Assembly (NCBI GenBank): GCA_964468805.1
Contig: CAYXWM010000036.1
Coordinates: forward strand, 1-29,108
DNA: 29,108 nt
Direction: 5' to 3'
Origin: CAYXWM01 sp964468805
GTDB taxonomy: Bacteria; Bacillota; Clostridia; Lachnospirales; WRBF01
Shown here piece after piece: positions 16,703 through 25,055 of the stretch. The stretch's first letter is position 1. Each line of letters opens with the position of its first letter. Both the position numbers and the translations under genes were made by a program. Under the pieces are notes generated by a model, which worked only from the letters and a program-made list of their open reading frames with translations, was not told where the DNA came from and ran no database searches.

Positions 16703-16773
16703 ATAAAAAAATCTCAAAAACCTTTGAACGGCACACTTTTTAGTTACAGTAAAACAAGTATATTAAATTTACG

Positions 16774-16802
16774 TTGTATCGGCAGTAAATATCCGGTATG
16801 AT
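16774..16802 (+). promoter_or_regulatory. Possible promoter for thrC
   Basis: TTGTAT (16774-16779) and TATGAT (16797-16802, 5 of 6) are spaced by 17 bp, about 55 bp before the thrC ATG. No attenuator, T-box or riboswitch is visible in the 154-bp gap after sbcC. Confidence 0.45.
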
Positions 16803-16856
16803 TATTCTAATTTCGTTTTCAAACCAAGAACTTGAATCAAAAAGAAGGATGATATT

Positions 16857-18323
16857 ATGTTAAGTTATGTCAGCACAAGGGGTCAGTCAGAAGCGGTTTC
16901 GCCAAGCGAAGCTATCGTAAAAGGTATAGCAAAAGACGGCGGGTTGTTTGTTCCGACCAAAATCCCCACCATCCAAATACCCTTGGAGCAGTTGATTGAT
17001 TTATCCTATCAAGACCTTGCCTTTAATATATTGAAACTTTACTTGACGGATTTTACAAACGAAGAACTGAAACAATGCATATCCAACGCCTACAACGAGC
17101 GTTTCGATACACCGGTTATCGCTCCCCTGGCATCCATAGACGGTAAATACTTTCTGGAGCTGTTCCACGGCCCAACTCTGGCGTTTAAGGACATGGCTTT
17201 GTCCATCCTGCCTTACCTGCTGAAAACAGCCGCCAAAAAGAACGGTATAGACAAGAAAATCGTTATCCTTACCGCAACCAGCGGTGATACCGGCAAAGCG
17301 GCTCTTGAGGGCTTCTCTGATGTGGAAGGAACGGAAATCATCGTGTTCTTCCCGGAAAACGGCGTTTCGCCCATACAAAAGGCTCAAATGGTAACCTCCG
17401 AGGGTCAAAACACCCACGTTATAGGCGTTACCGGCAACTTTGATGATACCCAAACCCAAGTAAAGAAAATCTTTACCGATACGGCTCTCACCGAGGAATT
17501 AAGCCAAAAAGGCTATATTTTCTCCTCCGCAAATTCCATAAACATCGGTCGTTTGGTACCGCAAATTGTTTATTATTTCTACGCCTACGCTCAAATGTGC
17601 CGCTTAGGTGCAATAAAGTCGGGCGAAAAATTAAACTTTACCGTACCCACAGGCAATTTCGGCAATATTCTCGCCGGATATTACGCTTATCATATGGGGC
17701 TGCCCGTAGGTAAGTTGATTTGTGCCTCCAACGAAAACAAGGTACTCTACGATTTCTTTAAAACCGGCAGATACAACCGCAATCGTGAGTTTATCCTCAC
17801 TTCTTCGCCTTCTATGGACATCTTGATTTCCAGCAATCTTGAGCGTTTGTTGTATCATGTATCCTTGAGCAACACCGGCGATTTAATGAACAAGTTGAGC
17901 CAACAAGGCGATTTCAATTTCAATACCGAAGAAATACTCAAACATTTCCACGGTGAATACGCTTCCGAAGCCGAAACCTCACAGGCTATCAAGGATATGT
18001 TCAAATGCGGCTACACCATGGATACGCATACAGCCGTGGCTTACTCCGCCTATGAAAAATATCGCAAAGAGACGGGCGACGAGCGTAAAAACGTTGTTAT
18101 CTCCACTGCAAGCCCCTTTAAGTTTACAGAAAGCGTTTGCAGCTCCATAGGCTCCAGCTTCAGCGGTCAAGACCCCTTCAAGCTGGTAGACGTACTGGCA
18201 AAAATGGGCTCCTTATCCGTCCCCAAACAATTGGAAGGACTGGCTACCAAACCCCGCCGCCACAACACCGTTTGTTCCCAAGAGCAAATGAAAGACGAAG
18301 TATTAAAAATATTAAATAAATAA
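16857..18323 (+). CDS. thrC: Threonine synthase
   Basis: Threonine synthase converts O-phosphohomoserine to threonine with pyridoxal phosphate. The 488-residue protein has the family N-terminus (YVSTRGQ, GIAKDGGLFVP), the cofactor lysine K111 in FHGPTLAFKD, the ATSGDTGKAA phosphate-binding loop and the later VPTGNFGNILAGYYA segment. Length matches the longer, fungal/E. coli-like type. The ribosome site GAAGGA is well placed. No other threonine gene is adjacent, so it is probably transcribed alone and stops at the strong terminator shared with csrA. Confidence 0.97.
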   Translation: MLSYVSTRGQSEAVSPSEAIVKGIAKDGGLFVPTKIPTIQIPLEQLIDLSYQDLAFNILKLYLTDFTNEELKQCISNAYNERFDTPVIAPLASIDGKYFLELFHGPTLAFKDMALSILPYLLKTAAKKNGIDKKIVILTATSGDTGKAALEGFSDVEGTEIIVFFPENGVSPIQKAQMVTSEGQNTHVIGVTGNFDDTQTQVKKIFTDTALTEELSQKGYIFSSANSINIGRLVPQIVYYFYAYAQMCRLGAIKSGEKLNFTVPTGNFGNILAGYYAYHMGLPVGKLICASNENKVLYDFFKTGRYNRNREFILTSSPSMDILISSNLERLLYHVSLSNTGDLMNKLSQQGDFNFNTEEILKHFHGEYASEAETSQAIKDMFKCGYTMDTHTAVAYSAYEKYRKETGDERKNVVISTASPFKFTESVCSSIGSSFSGQDPFKLVDVLAKMGSLSVPKQLEGLATKPRRHNTVCSQEQMKDEVLKILNK

Positions 18324-18328
18324 ACAAC

Positions 18329-18360
18329 AAAGGACCGGAATTTGTAATCCGGTCCTTTTT
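18329..18360. terminator. Strong terminator between convergent thrC and csrA
   Basis: AAAGGACCGGA (18329-18339) and TCCGGTCCTTT (18347-18357) form an 11-bp stem followed by TTTTT on the plus strand. On the minus strand the tail TTTGTTGTTT is weaker but could still end the csrA transcript. Confidence 0.9.
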
Positions 18361-18375
18361 CGGCTTTTGGGGTAA

Positions 18376-18403
18376 GAGGGAGTTTTCTCCATCAAGGTCT
18401 TTT
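18376..18403. repeat. Decayed hairpin of the CAAGGTCTT-tail family
   Basis: The core GGAG (18379-18382) and CTCC (18387-18390) is followed by ATCAAGGTCTTTT. It lies just beyond the csrA stop codon and is a shortened relative of the hairpins at 6416 and 8652. Confidence 0.5.
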
Positions 18404-18406
18404 CTT

Positions 18407-18628
18407 TTATAACTTTTTAAACAGCTTTTTAAGATTTTGGTTGATTATATTGGCGGCTTGACGGTTTTCGGATTGGATTTGTTCGTATATTTCTTTACGG
18501 TGTACGGTAATTTCTTTCGGTGCCACTATGCCAAGCTTCACCTGTTCGCCCTGTATGCTTATTACCACAACCTCAACATTATCGCCGATAATGATAGATT
18601 CGCCTTTTTTTCGTGTCAACGCAAGCAT
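18407..18628 (-). CDS. csrA: Carbon storage regulator CsrA
   Basis: CsrA is a small RNA-binding dimer. In Gram-positive flagellated bacteria it blocks translation of flagellin mRNA and is antagonised by FliW. The 73-residue protein has the conserved MLALTRKKGESIIIGDNVEV start, the VKLGIVAPKEITVHRKEIYEQI core and a Lys-rich C-terminal helix slightly longer than in enterobacteria. It follows fliW directly, with the start one base after the fliW stop, so the switch pair is co-expressed. The ribosome site AGGGCGGTG is partly inside the end of fliW. Confidence 0.97.
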   Translation of the reverse strand: MLALTRKKGESIIIGDNVEVVVISIQGEQVKLGIVAPKEITVHRKEIYEQIQSENRQAANIINQNLKKLFKKL

Positions 18629-19129
18629 TTATACACCGCCCTTTTGATTTATTATTTCGTCCAGAACCCTATGGCGAACATGATACTCTTCGTTGGATAC
18701 TATAAGCTGTCTGCCGGTCATGTTAGAAAAATTAATGACCACCGGTGCTTTTAGGTTCACGGTCATGTTCTCTATTTCTTCGGGTATAACAACGATATTG
18801 TATATCAAAAAGCCGGTTTGGCTTTCGCCCAATTCAGTAACCGGGTCATCATAAAATTCAGGATTATAATCGGCCTTTACGGAGTATATATCCAATAATA
18901 CGAATGCCAAATCCCCGTCTTCCGTACTTTGCAGCCAATAAAAGCTGTCCGAGTATAAATCCTCTGCGCTTTTTCCGCTTCTTTCCGTTTTCCCGTCCAA
19001 AACTTCACCATTACTGTTCAACAAAATAAAATTCCTGCATTGAGGAAAACCCGGCAATCCCACAGGAAAACCGATAATCTTTGATTCTTCTATTTCAAGT
19101 TCACCAAAGTGTTTTGTAGATAGCTGCAT
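18629..19129 (-). CDS. fliW: Flagellar assembly factor FliW
   Basis: FliW binds flagellin and CsrA in a partner switch that tunes flagellin synthesis. The 166-residue protein shows the family segments IIGFPVGLPGFPQCRNFILL, FYWLQSTEDGDLAFVLLD and NLKAPVVINFSNMTGRQLIV. Between FILL and FYWLQS it has about 16 residues more than the usual FliW (NGEVLDGKTERSGKSAEDLY region). An ATG at 19141 is in frame, but GGAGG lies between it and the ATG at 19129, so translation should start at 19129. A MITE-like element lies about 27 bp upstream, separating fliW from flgL. Confidence 0.95.
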   Translation of the reverse strand: MQLSTKHFGELEIEESKIIGFPVGLPGFPQCRNFILLNSNGEVLDGKTERSGKSAEDLYSDSFYWLQSTEDGDLAFVLLDIYSVKADYNPEFYDDPVTELGESQTGFLIYNIVVIPEEIENMTVNLKAPVVINFSNMTGRQLIVSNEEYHVRHRVLDEIINQKGGV

Positions 19130-19155
19130 TTGTACCTCCATTTTCCGGGATGGTT

Positions 19156-19286
19156 TATACTTAATTTCCGGTTAAGCAATAACAAAAGCGTATATTCGCA
19201 GTGTTGAACGACCTGTGTTTTTTAAACGTAAGAGCAACCGTTTACGAAGAATAGCTTTTGTTACATTTCTTTTGAAATTAAGTATA
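19156..19286 (+). mobile_element. MITE-like palindromic element, copy 3 (orientation A)
   Basis: This 131-bp copy has ends TATACTTAATTTC and GAAATTAAGTATA and the inner blocks TAACAAAAGCGTATATTCG and CGAAGAATAGCTTTTGTTA, matching copy 1 closely. Read from the minus strand, the direction of fliW, it has the same orientation relative to its downstream gene as copy 2 has to the fliK-like gene. It divides flgL from fliW-csrA. Confidence 0.75.
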
Positions 19287-19316
19287 CAGTGGTTTAAACC
19301 GCTTTATGAATCCACG

Positions 19317-19341
19317 TAAAAGAGAGGGAATTATCCCTCTC
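19317..19341 (-). terminator. Terminator after flgL
   Basis: GAGAGGGA (19322-19329) and TCCCTCTC (19334-19341) pair perfectly around a 4-nt loop. On the minus strand the stem is followed by TTTT. It lies 16 bp past the flgL stop codon and would separate flgL from fliW-csrA. Confidence 0.65.
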
Positions 19342-19357
19342 ACTCTGCATTATAAAT

Positions 19358-20860
19358 TTACTTCAAATAATCCACAAGGCTTATTTGCATTATTCTTGCT
19401 CCGGTCATCATGGAAGCTTGATATACCGCCTCGGCAGCTTTCAGCTTCATGACCACGTCTATATAATCTATATCTTCGTTATCGGATTTCAATTCTTCGT
19501 AGTTACCTTCGTCCTGTTTTAAACGGTCATAGATTAATTCCAGCCTGTTCATACGAGTACCCAAATTGGTTTCCTCGTTGGAGATACGATGTGCGTGATT
19601 TTGTACCAGTCCCATTATATTTTTAAAACGGTTTTGGAACACTGTTTCCACGGCATTTTTCTCACGGCTCATATGTTCATCCACAGCCTTATCCAATTCT
19701 GCCGGGTCAGTTATGGGCGGTGCCGGCGGAGTACCGAAACCACCTTTAGCCAATTGTTCCCGTAAAACTACCGGATTGGACAACTGCACGTTGTTTACAA
19801 AATCGATGAAAACCTTGAAATCTGCAAACATTTTATCCGTGTAAACATTCTTGCCCAATACGTTTACTTCTATTCTGGTGTTCATACCGAATTCAAATTC
19901 AAGATTTTGATTGTTCATGTTATAGTGTACCCAGGTTGTATTGTCCGTGGGGTCAATCTTGGGATTTGTAGGGTCACTTTTCAATACACAATCGAAATTT
20001 ACTCTGGGGTTAAGCTCTCCTGCTTTAATGCCCACTTTTTCGTATGTTATATCCAAGGTAGCACCCGCTTTTTGCATATCTCCAAACGCATCCTTGGATA
20101 ACACCAGCTCGCCGGTTTCTTCAATAAAATAAACTTCACCGTCCGGGGGTAAATAAGCGTCAACATCATTGATACTTTTCGTCACAACGTCATAGGTATT
20201 GGGAGCAACACCCGGAATAGTAATATCAACAGTAGCCGGCATGGTTACCGTGTTTCCGGAATAAGGCAGTTTTAATATATTAACATCGTAAACCAAAGGT
20301 TCTGTGGGAACCGGCGTAGGAGAAGTAGTATCCGGTATAAGTTGCCAAGATTTTGTCTGCTCTACGTCAGCACCGGTAAAAGCTTGGCTTATGTCATAAG
20401 TACTGTTATCATCGGTTTCCAGGATTGGCGGTTGGTCTGTCCTGTAGCCGGAGAAAACATAACGCCCGGCATAAGAAATATTCATTTCCTTTGCCAGTTG
20501 CTTAACATATTGTTCAATTTCCTTGACCATATTTTTTCTGTCTTCCCAGTTGCCGCTGGGGTCGGAGGAACCCTCATTCAATCTGATGTTAATGGAATCC
20601 ATGATTTTGGTTATGTTTATAAAAGCATCTTGGGTAAGCTCCATCCAGCTTAAACCCTGCTTAACGTTGCGTTGATATTGTTTGGTTTCGGAAACTATGG
20701 TACGGAGTTTTAAAGCCCGGCTGGCTATAATGGGGTTATCAGAAGGGTATTGAATGACCTTGCCCGTAGCCTCTTGATAATATAAAGTGTCTACCTGTCG
20801 CATATTACGGTTGATATTAAGCAGCATACGACCGGTCATCATAGTGTTGGTAATTCTCAT
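19358..20860 (-). CDS. flgL: Flagellar hook-associated protein 3 (FlgL)
   Basis: FlgL forms the second layer of the hook-filament junction. The 500-residue protein opens with the FlgL N-terminus (MRITNTMMTGRMLLNINRN, then YPSDNPIIASRALKLR). It ends with a flagellin-like C-terminal helix (IDYIDVVMKLKAAEAVYQASM). Both ends form the coiled D0/D1 core; the middle (about 160-350) is a variable surface domain with a Pro/Thr-rich stretch, longer than in the 300-residue Bacillus type. GAGGTG lies 4 nt before the ATG. It follows flgK with a 54-bp gap, as expected of co-transcribed junction proteins. Confidence 0.95.
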   Translation of the reverse strand: MRITNTMMTGRMLLNINRNMRQVDTLYYQEATGKVIQYPSDNPIIASRALKLRTIVSETKQYQRNVKQGLSWMELTQDAFINITKIMDSINIRLNEGSSDPSGNWEDRKNMVKEIEQYVKQLAKEMNISYAGRYVFSGYRTDQPPILETDDNSTYDISQAFTGADVEQTKSWQLIPDTTSPTPVPTEPLVYDVNILKLPYSGNTVTMPATVDITIPGVAPNTYDVVTKSINDVDAYLPPDGEVYFIEETGELVLSKDAFGDMQKAGATLDITYEKVGIKAGELNPRVNFDCVLKSDPTNPKIDPTDNTTWVHYNMNNQNLEFEFGMNTRIEVNVLGKNVYTDKMFADFKVFIDFVNNVQLSNPVVLREQLAKGGFGTPPAPPITDPAELDKAVDEHMSREKNAVETVFQNRFKNIMGLVQNHAHRISNEETNLGTRMNRLELIYDRLKQDEGNYEELKSDNEDIDYIDVVMKLKAAEAVYQASMMTGARIMQISLVDYLK

Positions 20861-20914
20861 ATGTCACCTCTTTGCTTACAACAAAGTAAAAATCTCGGCT
20901 TGTTGAACTTCACC

Positions 20915-22759
20915 CTAGAAGTTGCCCAAACGATTTATAAGTGTATCGTAAATAGTATCTATAACGTTAACCATTTTTGAAGCGGCTACAAATAATTGTT
21001 GGAACTTAACAATATCCACGCCTTCTTCGTTACGATCAACGCCCGAAACGGATTTTCGTTGATTATCCACGGTTTTTACTATTTCGTAGTAGTTAACGGT
21101 AAAGGATTTTGCCTGGTCACGGTCTATACCCAACTCACCGGATATACCGATTATAAAGTCCTCCAACTTACCTTCTTTAAACAAGGATTTATAGGTACGG
21201 ATTTGAATTAAGTCCAAAACTATTTTATTGTTGCTTTCTTCCGGCACATTGGAATCGGACATAGCCAACAAGTAGGGATCTCGAAGCAATTCGGAGTTTA
21301 CTTGGAAGTTGAAAGCGTTGAGCTTAGCATAATCCAAAGCGGTATTGAAACCGGCGTAACCGGTCTGAGCGGGGTCGTAGGTAAAGAAAAGGTTTTGAGC
21401 TTGACCTTGGTAAGCGTCATAACCGTCTTTATGCCCCTTTATTCCGCCCACACCCTCGTTCATAGCCCAGGAAAAGGTGCGAACCAACTCGTTAAGTTTA
21501 TTTATATAATGAGGTATACCTTTATAATCCGAGGTTTGACCCACGTTTACTTGGTAAGCAACGGTATTTACATCATTGGGTAAAGGTGTTTTGGGGTCTA
21601 TGGTAAACTCAAAGGTTGTGGGATTAAAAGCTGTATAGTAATGGTCGGATGATCTTCCGGTTACGGGATTAATCAAGGTGACTTTTCCGCCGGAGGGGCT
21701 GTAATCCAATCTGCTTAATCCGTTTAAAACCAGTTTATTGGTTGCGGAGGCAGAAGCATTTGTTGCGGTTCCCGTACCGTAAAAACCGTTATTACCGTCT
21801 CTTACGTCTATAAGCCCCTTTAATTCGCCTTGTAGGGTTGGGCTGTAAATATCCAATTTACGGTTGGTATCGGCAAAATAAATATCGTATAAACCGGGTG
21901 CATCGTAAGGGTTGGTTTGTTTGCCGGTTTCACGGGCTCTTACTTCCATGGGCGAGTAGTCCAAGTGTTTTACAAACTCTTCACCGTTAATGAACACTGA
22001 AAATTGCTTTTGACTTAGACCGCGATACTCCGGACCGGGGTATTTGCCCAAGGCATAGTCTTGGTTCATTTCAACCTCACGAACCTCCACATTTACATAC
22101 CCGGACAATTCATCAACAAGCAAGGCACGGGCATCCCTTAAATCATTTGCATAAGAGCCGTCCATTTCGTATTTAAAAATCTGCTCGTTAAGGTTTCGTA
22201 TTTGTTGCCCCAGAGAACTGATGGTATTGGTGATGATTTTTACTTCGTCGTTTACCTCTTTTTGCTGCTTTTTAAGAGATTGAGCAGTGTTATTGATAAA
22301 TTTTGCCAGAGTTTGACCTGCTTGCAATACGCTTGTGCGATAAACCTTGTCACCGGCGGTGGTGCTTAAATCTTGCAGGGTGTTGAAAAATTTATTCATT
22401 GCACCGTTAATATGATATTCGGTTGCCTTATCTTCAAAAGTTACCGAAAATACAGTCTCTATTAATTTAAGCTGAGAATTTTTAACGGCATATTCTCCGT
22501 ATACCGGGTTTTCTCCCCAGTATTTCAAATCCAAATAAAAGCTGCGATATTGACCTATTCCGTATATTTCCGAGCCTGTACCCACCATGCCTTTGCCGTT
22601 GTTTAAAGCCATGGGATGTGAGGCTCTTATTTCAGCGTATTGTCTGGAATAGCCGGGAGTTTCGGAGTTGGAAATATTATGGTTGGCTACTTCCAAGGCT
22701 CCCCGAGCTGTAAAGAGACCGGTAATGGCTACGTTATATTCAAAAAATGATGAACGCAT
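20915..22759 (-). CDS. flgK: Flagellar hook-associated protein 1 (FlgK), paralogue 2
   Basis: The 614-residue protein has the FlgK N-terminal signature (VAITGLFTARGALEVANHNI, then SNSETPGYSRQYAEI). A FlgK-type helical segment follows (NDEVKIITNTISSLGQQIRNLNEQI), and the C-terminal D0 helix ends VAASKMVNVIDTIYDTLINRL. It is one of two adjacent flgK genes whose products are clearly diverged, as seen in the differing N- and C-termini. It may cap a variant junction or work together with the other copy. AAAGGA precedes the ATG by about 8 nt. It sits 47 bp after the other flgK. Confidence 0.9.
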   Translation of the reverse strand: MRSSFFEYNVAITGLFTARGALEVANHNISNSETPGYSRQYAEIRASHPMALNNGKGMVGTGSEIYGIGQYRSFYLDLKYWGENPVYGEYAVKNSQLKLIETVFSVTFEDKATEYHINGAMNKFFNTLQDLSTTAGDKVYRTSVLQAGQTLAKFINNTAQSLKKQQKEVNDEVKIITNTISSLGQQIRNLNEQIFKYEMDGSYANDLRDARALLVDELSGYVNVEVREVEMNQDYALGKYPGPEYRGLSQKQFSVFINGEEFVKHLDYSPMEVRARETGKQTNPYDAPGLYDIYFADTNRKLDIYSPTLQGELKGLIDVRDGNNGFYGTGTATNASASATNKLVLNGLSRLDYSPSGGKVTLINPVTGRSSDHYYTAFNPTTFEFTIDPKTPLPNDVNTVAYQVNVGQTSDYKGIPHYINKLNELVRTFSWAMNEGVGGIKGHKDGYDAYQGQAQNLFFTYDPAQTGYAGFNTALDYAKLNAFNFQVNSELLRDPYLLAMSDSNVPEESNNKIVLDLIQIRTYKSLFKEGKLEDFIIGISGELGIDRDQAKSFTVNYYEIVKTVDNQRKSVSGVDRNEEGVDIVKFQQLFVAASKMVNVIDTIYDTLINRLGNF

Positions 22760-22806
22760 TTTTATCGTTCCTTTCGGTAGGACTAACGGTTACGGCAAGC
22801 CTTGGT

Positions 22807-24585
22807 TTATCGTCCCACACGACCTGTGCCGTTTACTATTTTATCTATCATGGAATCTATTACGTTTAAAATTCTTGCGGAGGCATTGTACGCATGTTGA
22901 TATTTCATCATCGTGGTCAACTCTTCGTCCATGGAAACATCCTTGACAGAACTGCGTTTGTTGTTAACCTGATTGACCAGCTTCATTTGCTCCTCATGGA
23001 ATCCTATAGCCTCTCTTGTTTCGGTGGCAATAGAATCAACGAACCGCCCGTAGGCTCCTGCTACGGATTGTTCCGGAACACCGCCGAAGTTTAAAGACCA
23101 TTCATTTAACATTGCGGAGGTTATGTCCTGATTGTGTATATCGCCGTTTGCGGAGAGACAAACCTGTGTATAACCTTGCGTAGTGTTAAAAACCGGATTA
23201 ATTGTAATGTTACCCAGGGTATATTGGGTATAGTAATCGTCCGGATCCTCATTAATGGGTGCTCCGGTAACCGGGTCAAAACGGGGTTTATACTTACGAA
23301 CGAATATCTCTACCCCTTGAGACGTGCCGTCCAAACCTGTGGGTCCCTTATAATTGGGGTTTGGTATAAAGCTGCCCGCATTTAAAGGGTCCGGAATTTT
23401 CATGGGCATGGGATTGCCCAAGGCATCTTTGGTGGGTGCAACCAGGTCATTTATCATGGTTACTATGCCGTGGACTATTTTATCGAATTCCTTCATTATT
23501 TTAGGAATAAAGGCATAATTCACGTCAAAATATTCATTTTCATATGACTTCAAATCCATGACGTATTTAGGGTCATTTTGACCACCGGGATAGGTAGTCA
23601 AATCGGTAGGGTCGGGTGCTGAGGGATTGGAAAAGGAATTCCTCGGCATAAATCCTCGGGTTACCATCATGGCTTTAAGGGATCCGTTGTCGTTGCCTTT
23701 ATAGGCGTTTACATCTCCCTTTAAATCAAACAGAGATTTATAAAATCCTGTGGGTGTGTTAGCGGACAAAATCTCTGTACTGTCGGTGAAAATAGGTTCA
23801 ACAAAATTATAATCACCGGAAGTATATTTTAAGCCCAGTTTATTAACCATGCCGCCAACCAACAAGTCGTTTCCTTCGGTGGTAAGGTCTACGGTTCCGT
23901 CGGCTCTTGATTTAATGGTTATATCTATAATGGAACTTAATTCGTCAAGTGCCTCGTTACGCAGGTCCATGTAATCGTTGGGATTATCTCCCGAAGCCTT
24001 GGAAGAGGCTATTTTACCGTTAAGGTCATTTATTTGTTCAACCAATTCATTGACCCTGTTTACTGCTTTACGTATTTGCAGGTCTAGGTTTTCTTGGCTG
24101 TCAATTAACCTTTCGTAAACGTTGTTTACCCTGTTTATAAAGGAAACGGACATGGAGATAAAATTATTGCGGTTAGCAATGCTGGTAGGGTCGCCGTCCA
24201 ATTCGTTTATGGATTTCCAAAAATTATCGAGTATTTTTTGTACAGAATACTCGGATTCGGTTTCGCCTATTATCTGCTCTACTTCCGTTCCGGTTTTATA
24301 TTTTACGGAATAGAAAGTAGCTTTTTTAATTTCCTGTCTGTAGGACGCGTCCAAAAATCTGTCCCGGATTTGCCTGATACAGGTTACGTCTGTACCCAAA
24401 CCCACTTGCATGGAACCGTTGGCGTTCATGCCTACGGTTCTGTAATAAAAATCATTTTGCAACACCTGCTGGCGAGTATAACCGTTCGTATATATGTTGG
24501 AAGTATTGTGGCCGGTTACGTACAGTCCGGCCTGAGCGGCGTTAAGGCCGCTGACCGCAACGCCCAAGCTTTGAAATGAAGCCAC
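22807..24585 (-). CDS. flgK: Flagellar hook-associated protein 1 (FlgK), paralogue 1
   Basis: The 592-residue protein begins FQSLGVAVSGLNAAQAGLYV, then TGHNTSNIYTNGYTRQQVLQ, the standard FlgK start. It ends DEELTTMMKYQHAYNASARI, then LNVIDSMIDKIVNG, the standard D0 end. Of the two copies this is closer to the canonical FlgK C-terminus. It starts with GTG, supported by AGGGGG about 7 nt upstream; the nearest methionine would cut into the conserved helix. A 468-bp gene-free gap separates it from flgN. Confidence 0.94.
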   Translation of the reverse strand: MASFQSLGVAVSGLNAAQAGLYVTGHNTSNIYTNGYTRQQVLQNDFYYRTVGMNANGSMQVGLGTDVTCIRQIRDRFLDASYRQEIKKATFYSVKYKTGTEVEQIIGETESEYSVQKILDNFWKSINELDGDPTSIANRNNFISMSVSFINRVNNVYERLIDSQENLDLQIRKAVNRVNELVEQINDLNGKIASSKASGDNPNDYMDLRNEALDELSSIIDITIKSRADGTVDLTTEGNDLLVGGMVNKLGLKYTSGDYNFVEPIFTDSTEILSANTPTGFYKSLFDLKGDVNAYKGNDNGSLKAMMVTRGFMPRNSFSNPSAPDPTDLTTYPGGQNDPKYVMDLKSYENEYFDVNYAFIPKIMKEFDKIVHGIVTMINDLVAPTKDALGNPMPMKIPDPLNAGSFIPNPNYKGPTGLDGTSQGVEIFVRKYKPRFDPVTGAPINEDPDDYYTQYTLGNITINPVFNTTQGYTQVCLSANGDIHNQDITSAMLNEWSLNFGGVPEQSVAGAYGRFVDSIATETREAIGFHEEQMKLVNQVNNKRSSVKDVSMDEELTTMMKYQHAYNASARILNVIDSMIDKIVNGTGRVGR

Positions 24586-25053
24586 CGGTATGCCCCCTGT
24601 CTGTTTAACATTAAATTATAGAGGTTTATCTGATAGATATAATAATGCTATTTTATACCACCGGGCAAAGCCCGACATTTTTCTCAAAAATAGTTTTAGC
24701 CGAATCCCCGGAATTATTAGCAATACTTAGATTTTTTTGTCTGAAAATATCTTTGGAATATTAATAACATAATGACCGGGAAAAATAATGGAATTGTAAC
24801 ATGTTAGTATTCGGCATTTTGGAAAACGTATATTAGAGTTAATTTTGATATGATTTTACAAAGAGTTTAAGACGGGTATTTTAATTTTTTCAAACTCCGG
24901 ATACATTATCCAATGAGTTTTAAGGTAAGAAAAACCCTCTTGCCGAGAGTTGGCTGATAAGGAGGGCAGGCTTAAAAAATATTCAAATTTAATATGCTGT
25001 AAAAAATTATTTCAACAGGTGCCTTCAAAAACCCGGATTGGGTTTAAAGACAC
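24586..25053. other. Gene-free gap between flgN and flgK with several small structures
   Basis: No ORF with a ribosome site is seen. There is a short stem CGGGC-AAA-GCCCG (24662-24674), a possible attenuator at 24935-24966 and the flgN terminator at 25017-25055. The gap is long for this operon, where flgN and flgK are usually adjacent, so flgK probably has its own promoter. I could not find a clear sigma-28 (TAAA, 15 bp, GCCGATAT) match. Confidence 0.4.
24930..24966 (-). terminator. Possible attenuator-like hairpin ahead of the flgK genes
   Basis: Read on the minus strand, CCCTC (complement of 24962-24966) and GAGGG (complement of 24935-24939) close a stem. An inner GCC/GGC pair lies within it and GTTTTTC follows at once. 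The stem is short with an internal loop, so this is tentative. Confidence 0.3.
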
Positions 25054-25055
25054 CT
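25017..25055 (-). terminator. Terminator-like hairpin overlapping the flgN stop
   Basis: On the minus strand AGGTG, CTT and AAACCC pair with GGGTTT, GAAG and CACCT around an AATCC loop, with small bulges. A T-rich stretch follows about 10 nt later. It begins inside the flgN stop codon and may end or reduce flgMN transcription before flgK. Confidence 0.5.

Noticed and set aside
16703..16856. T-box or threonine attenuator before thrC
   Set aside because: There is no T-box sequence, Thr-rich leader peptide or terminator; the gap is too short for a T-box.
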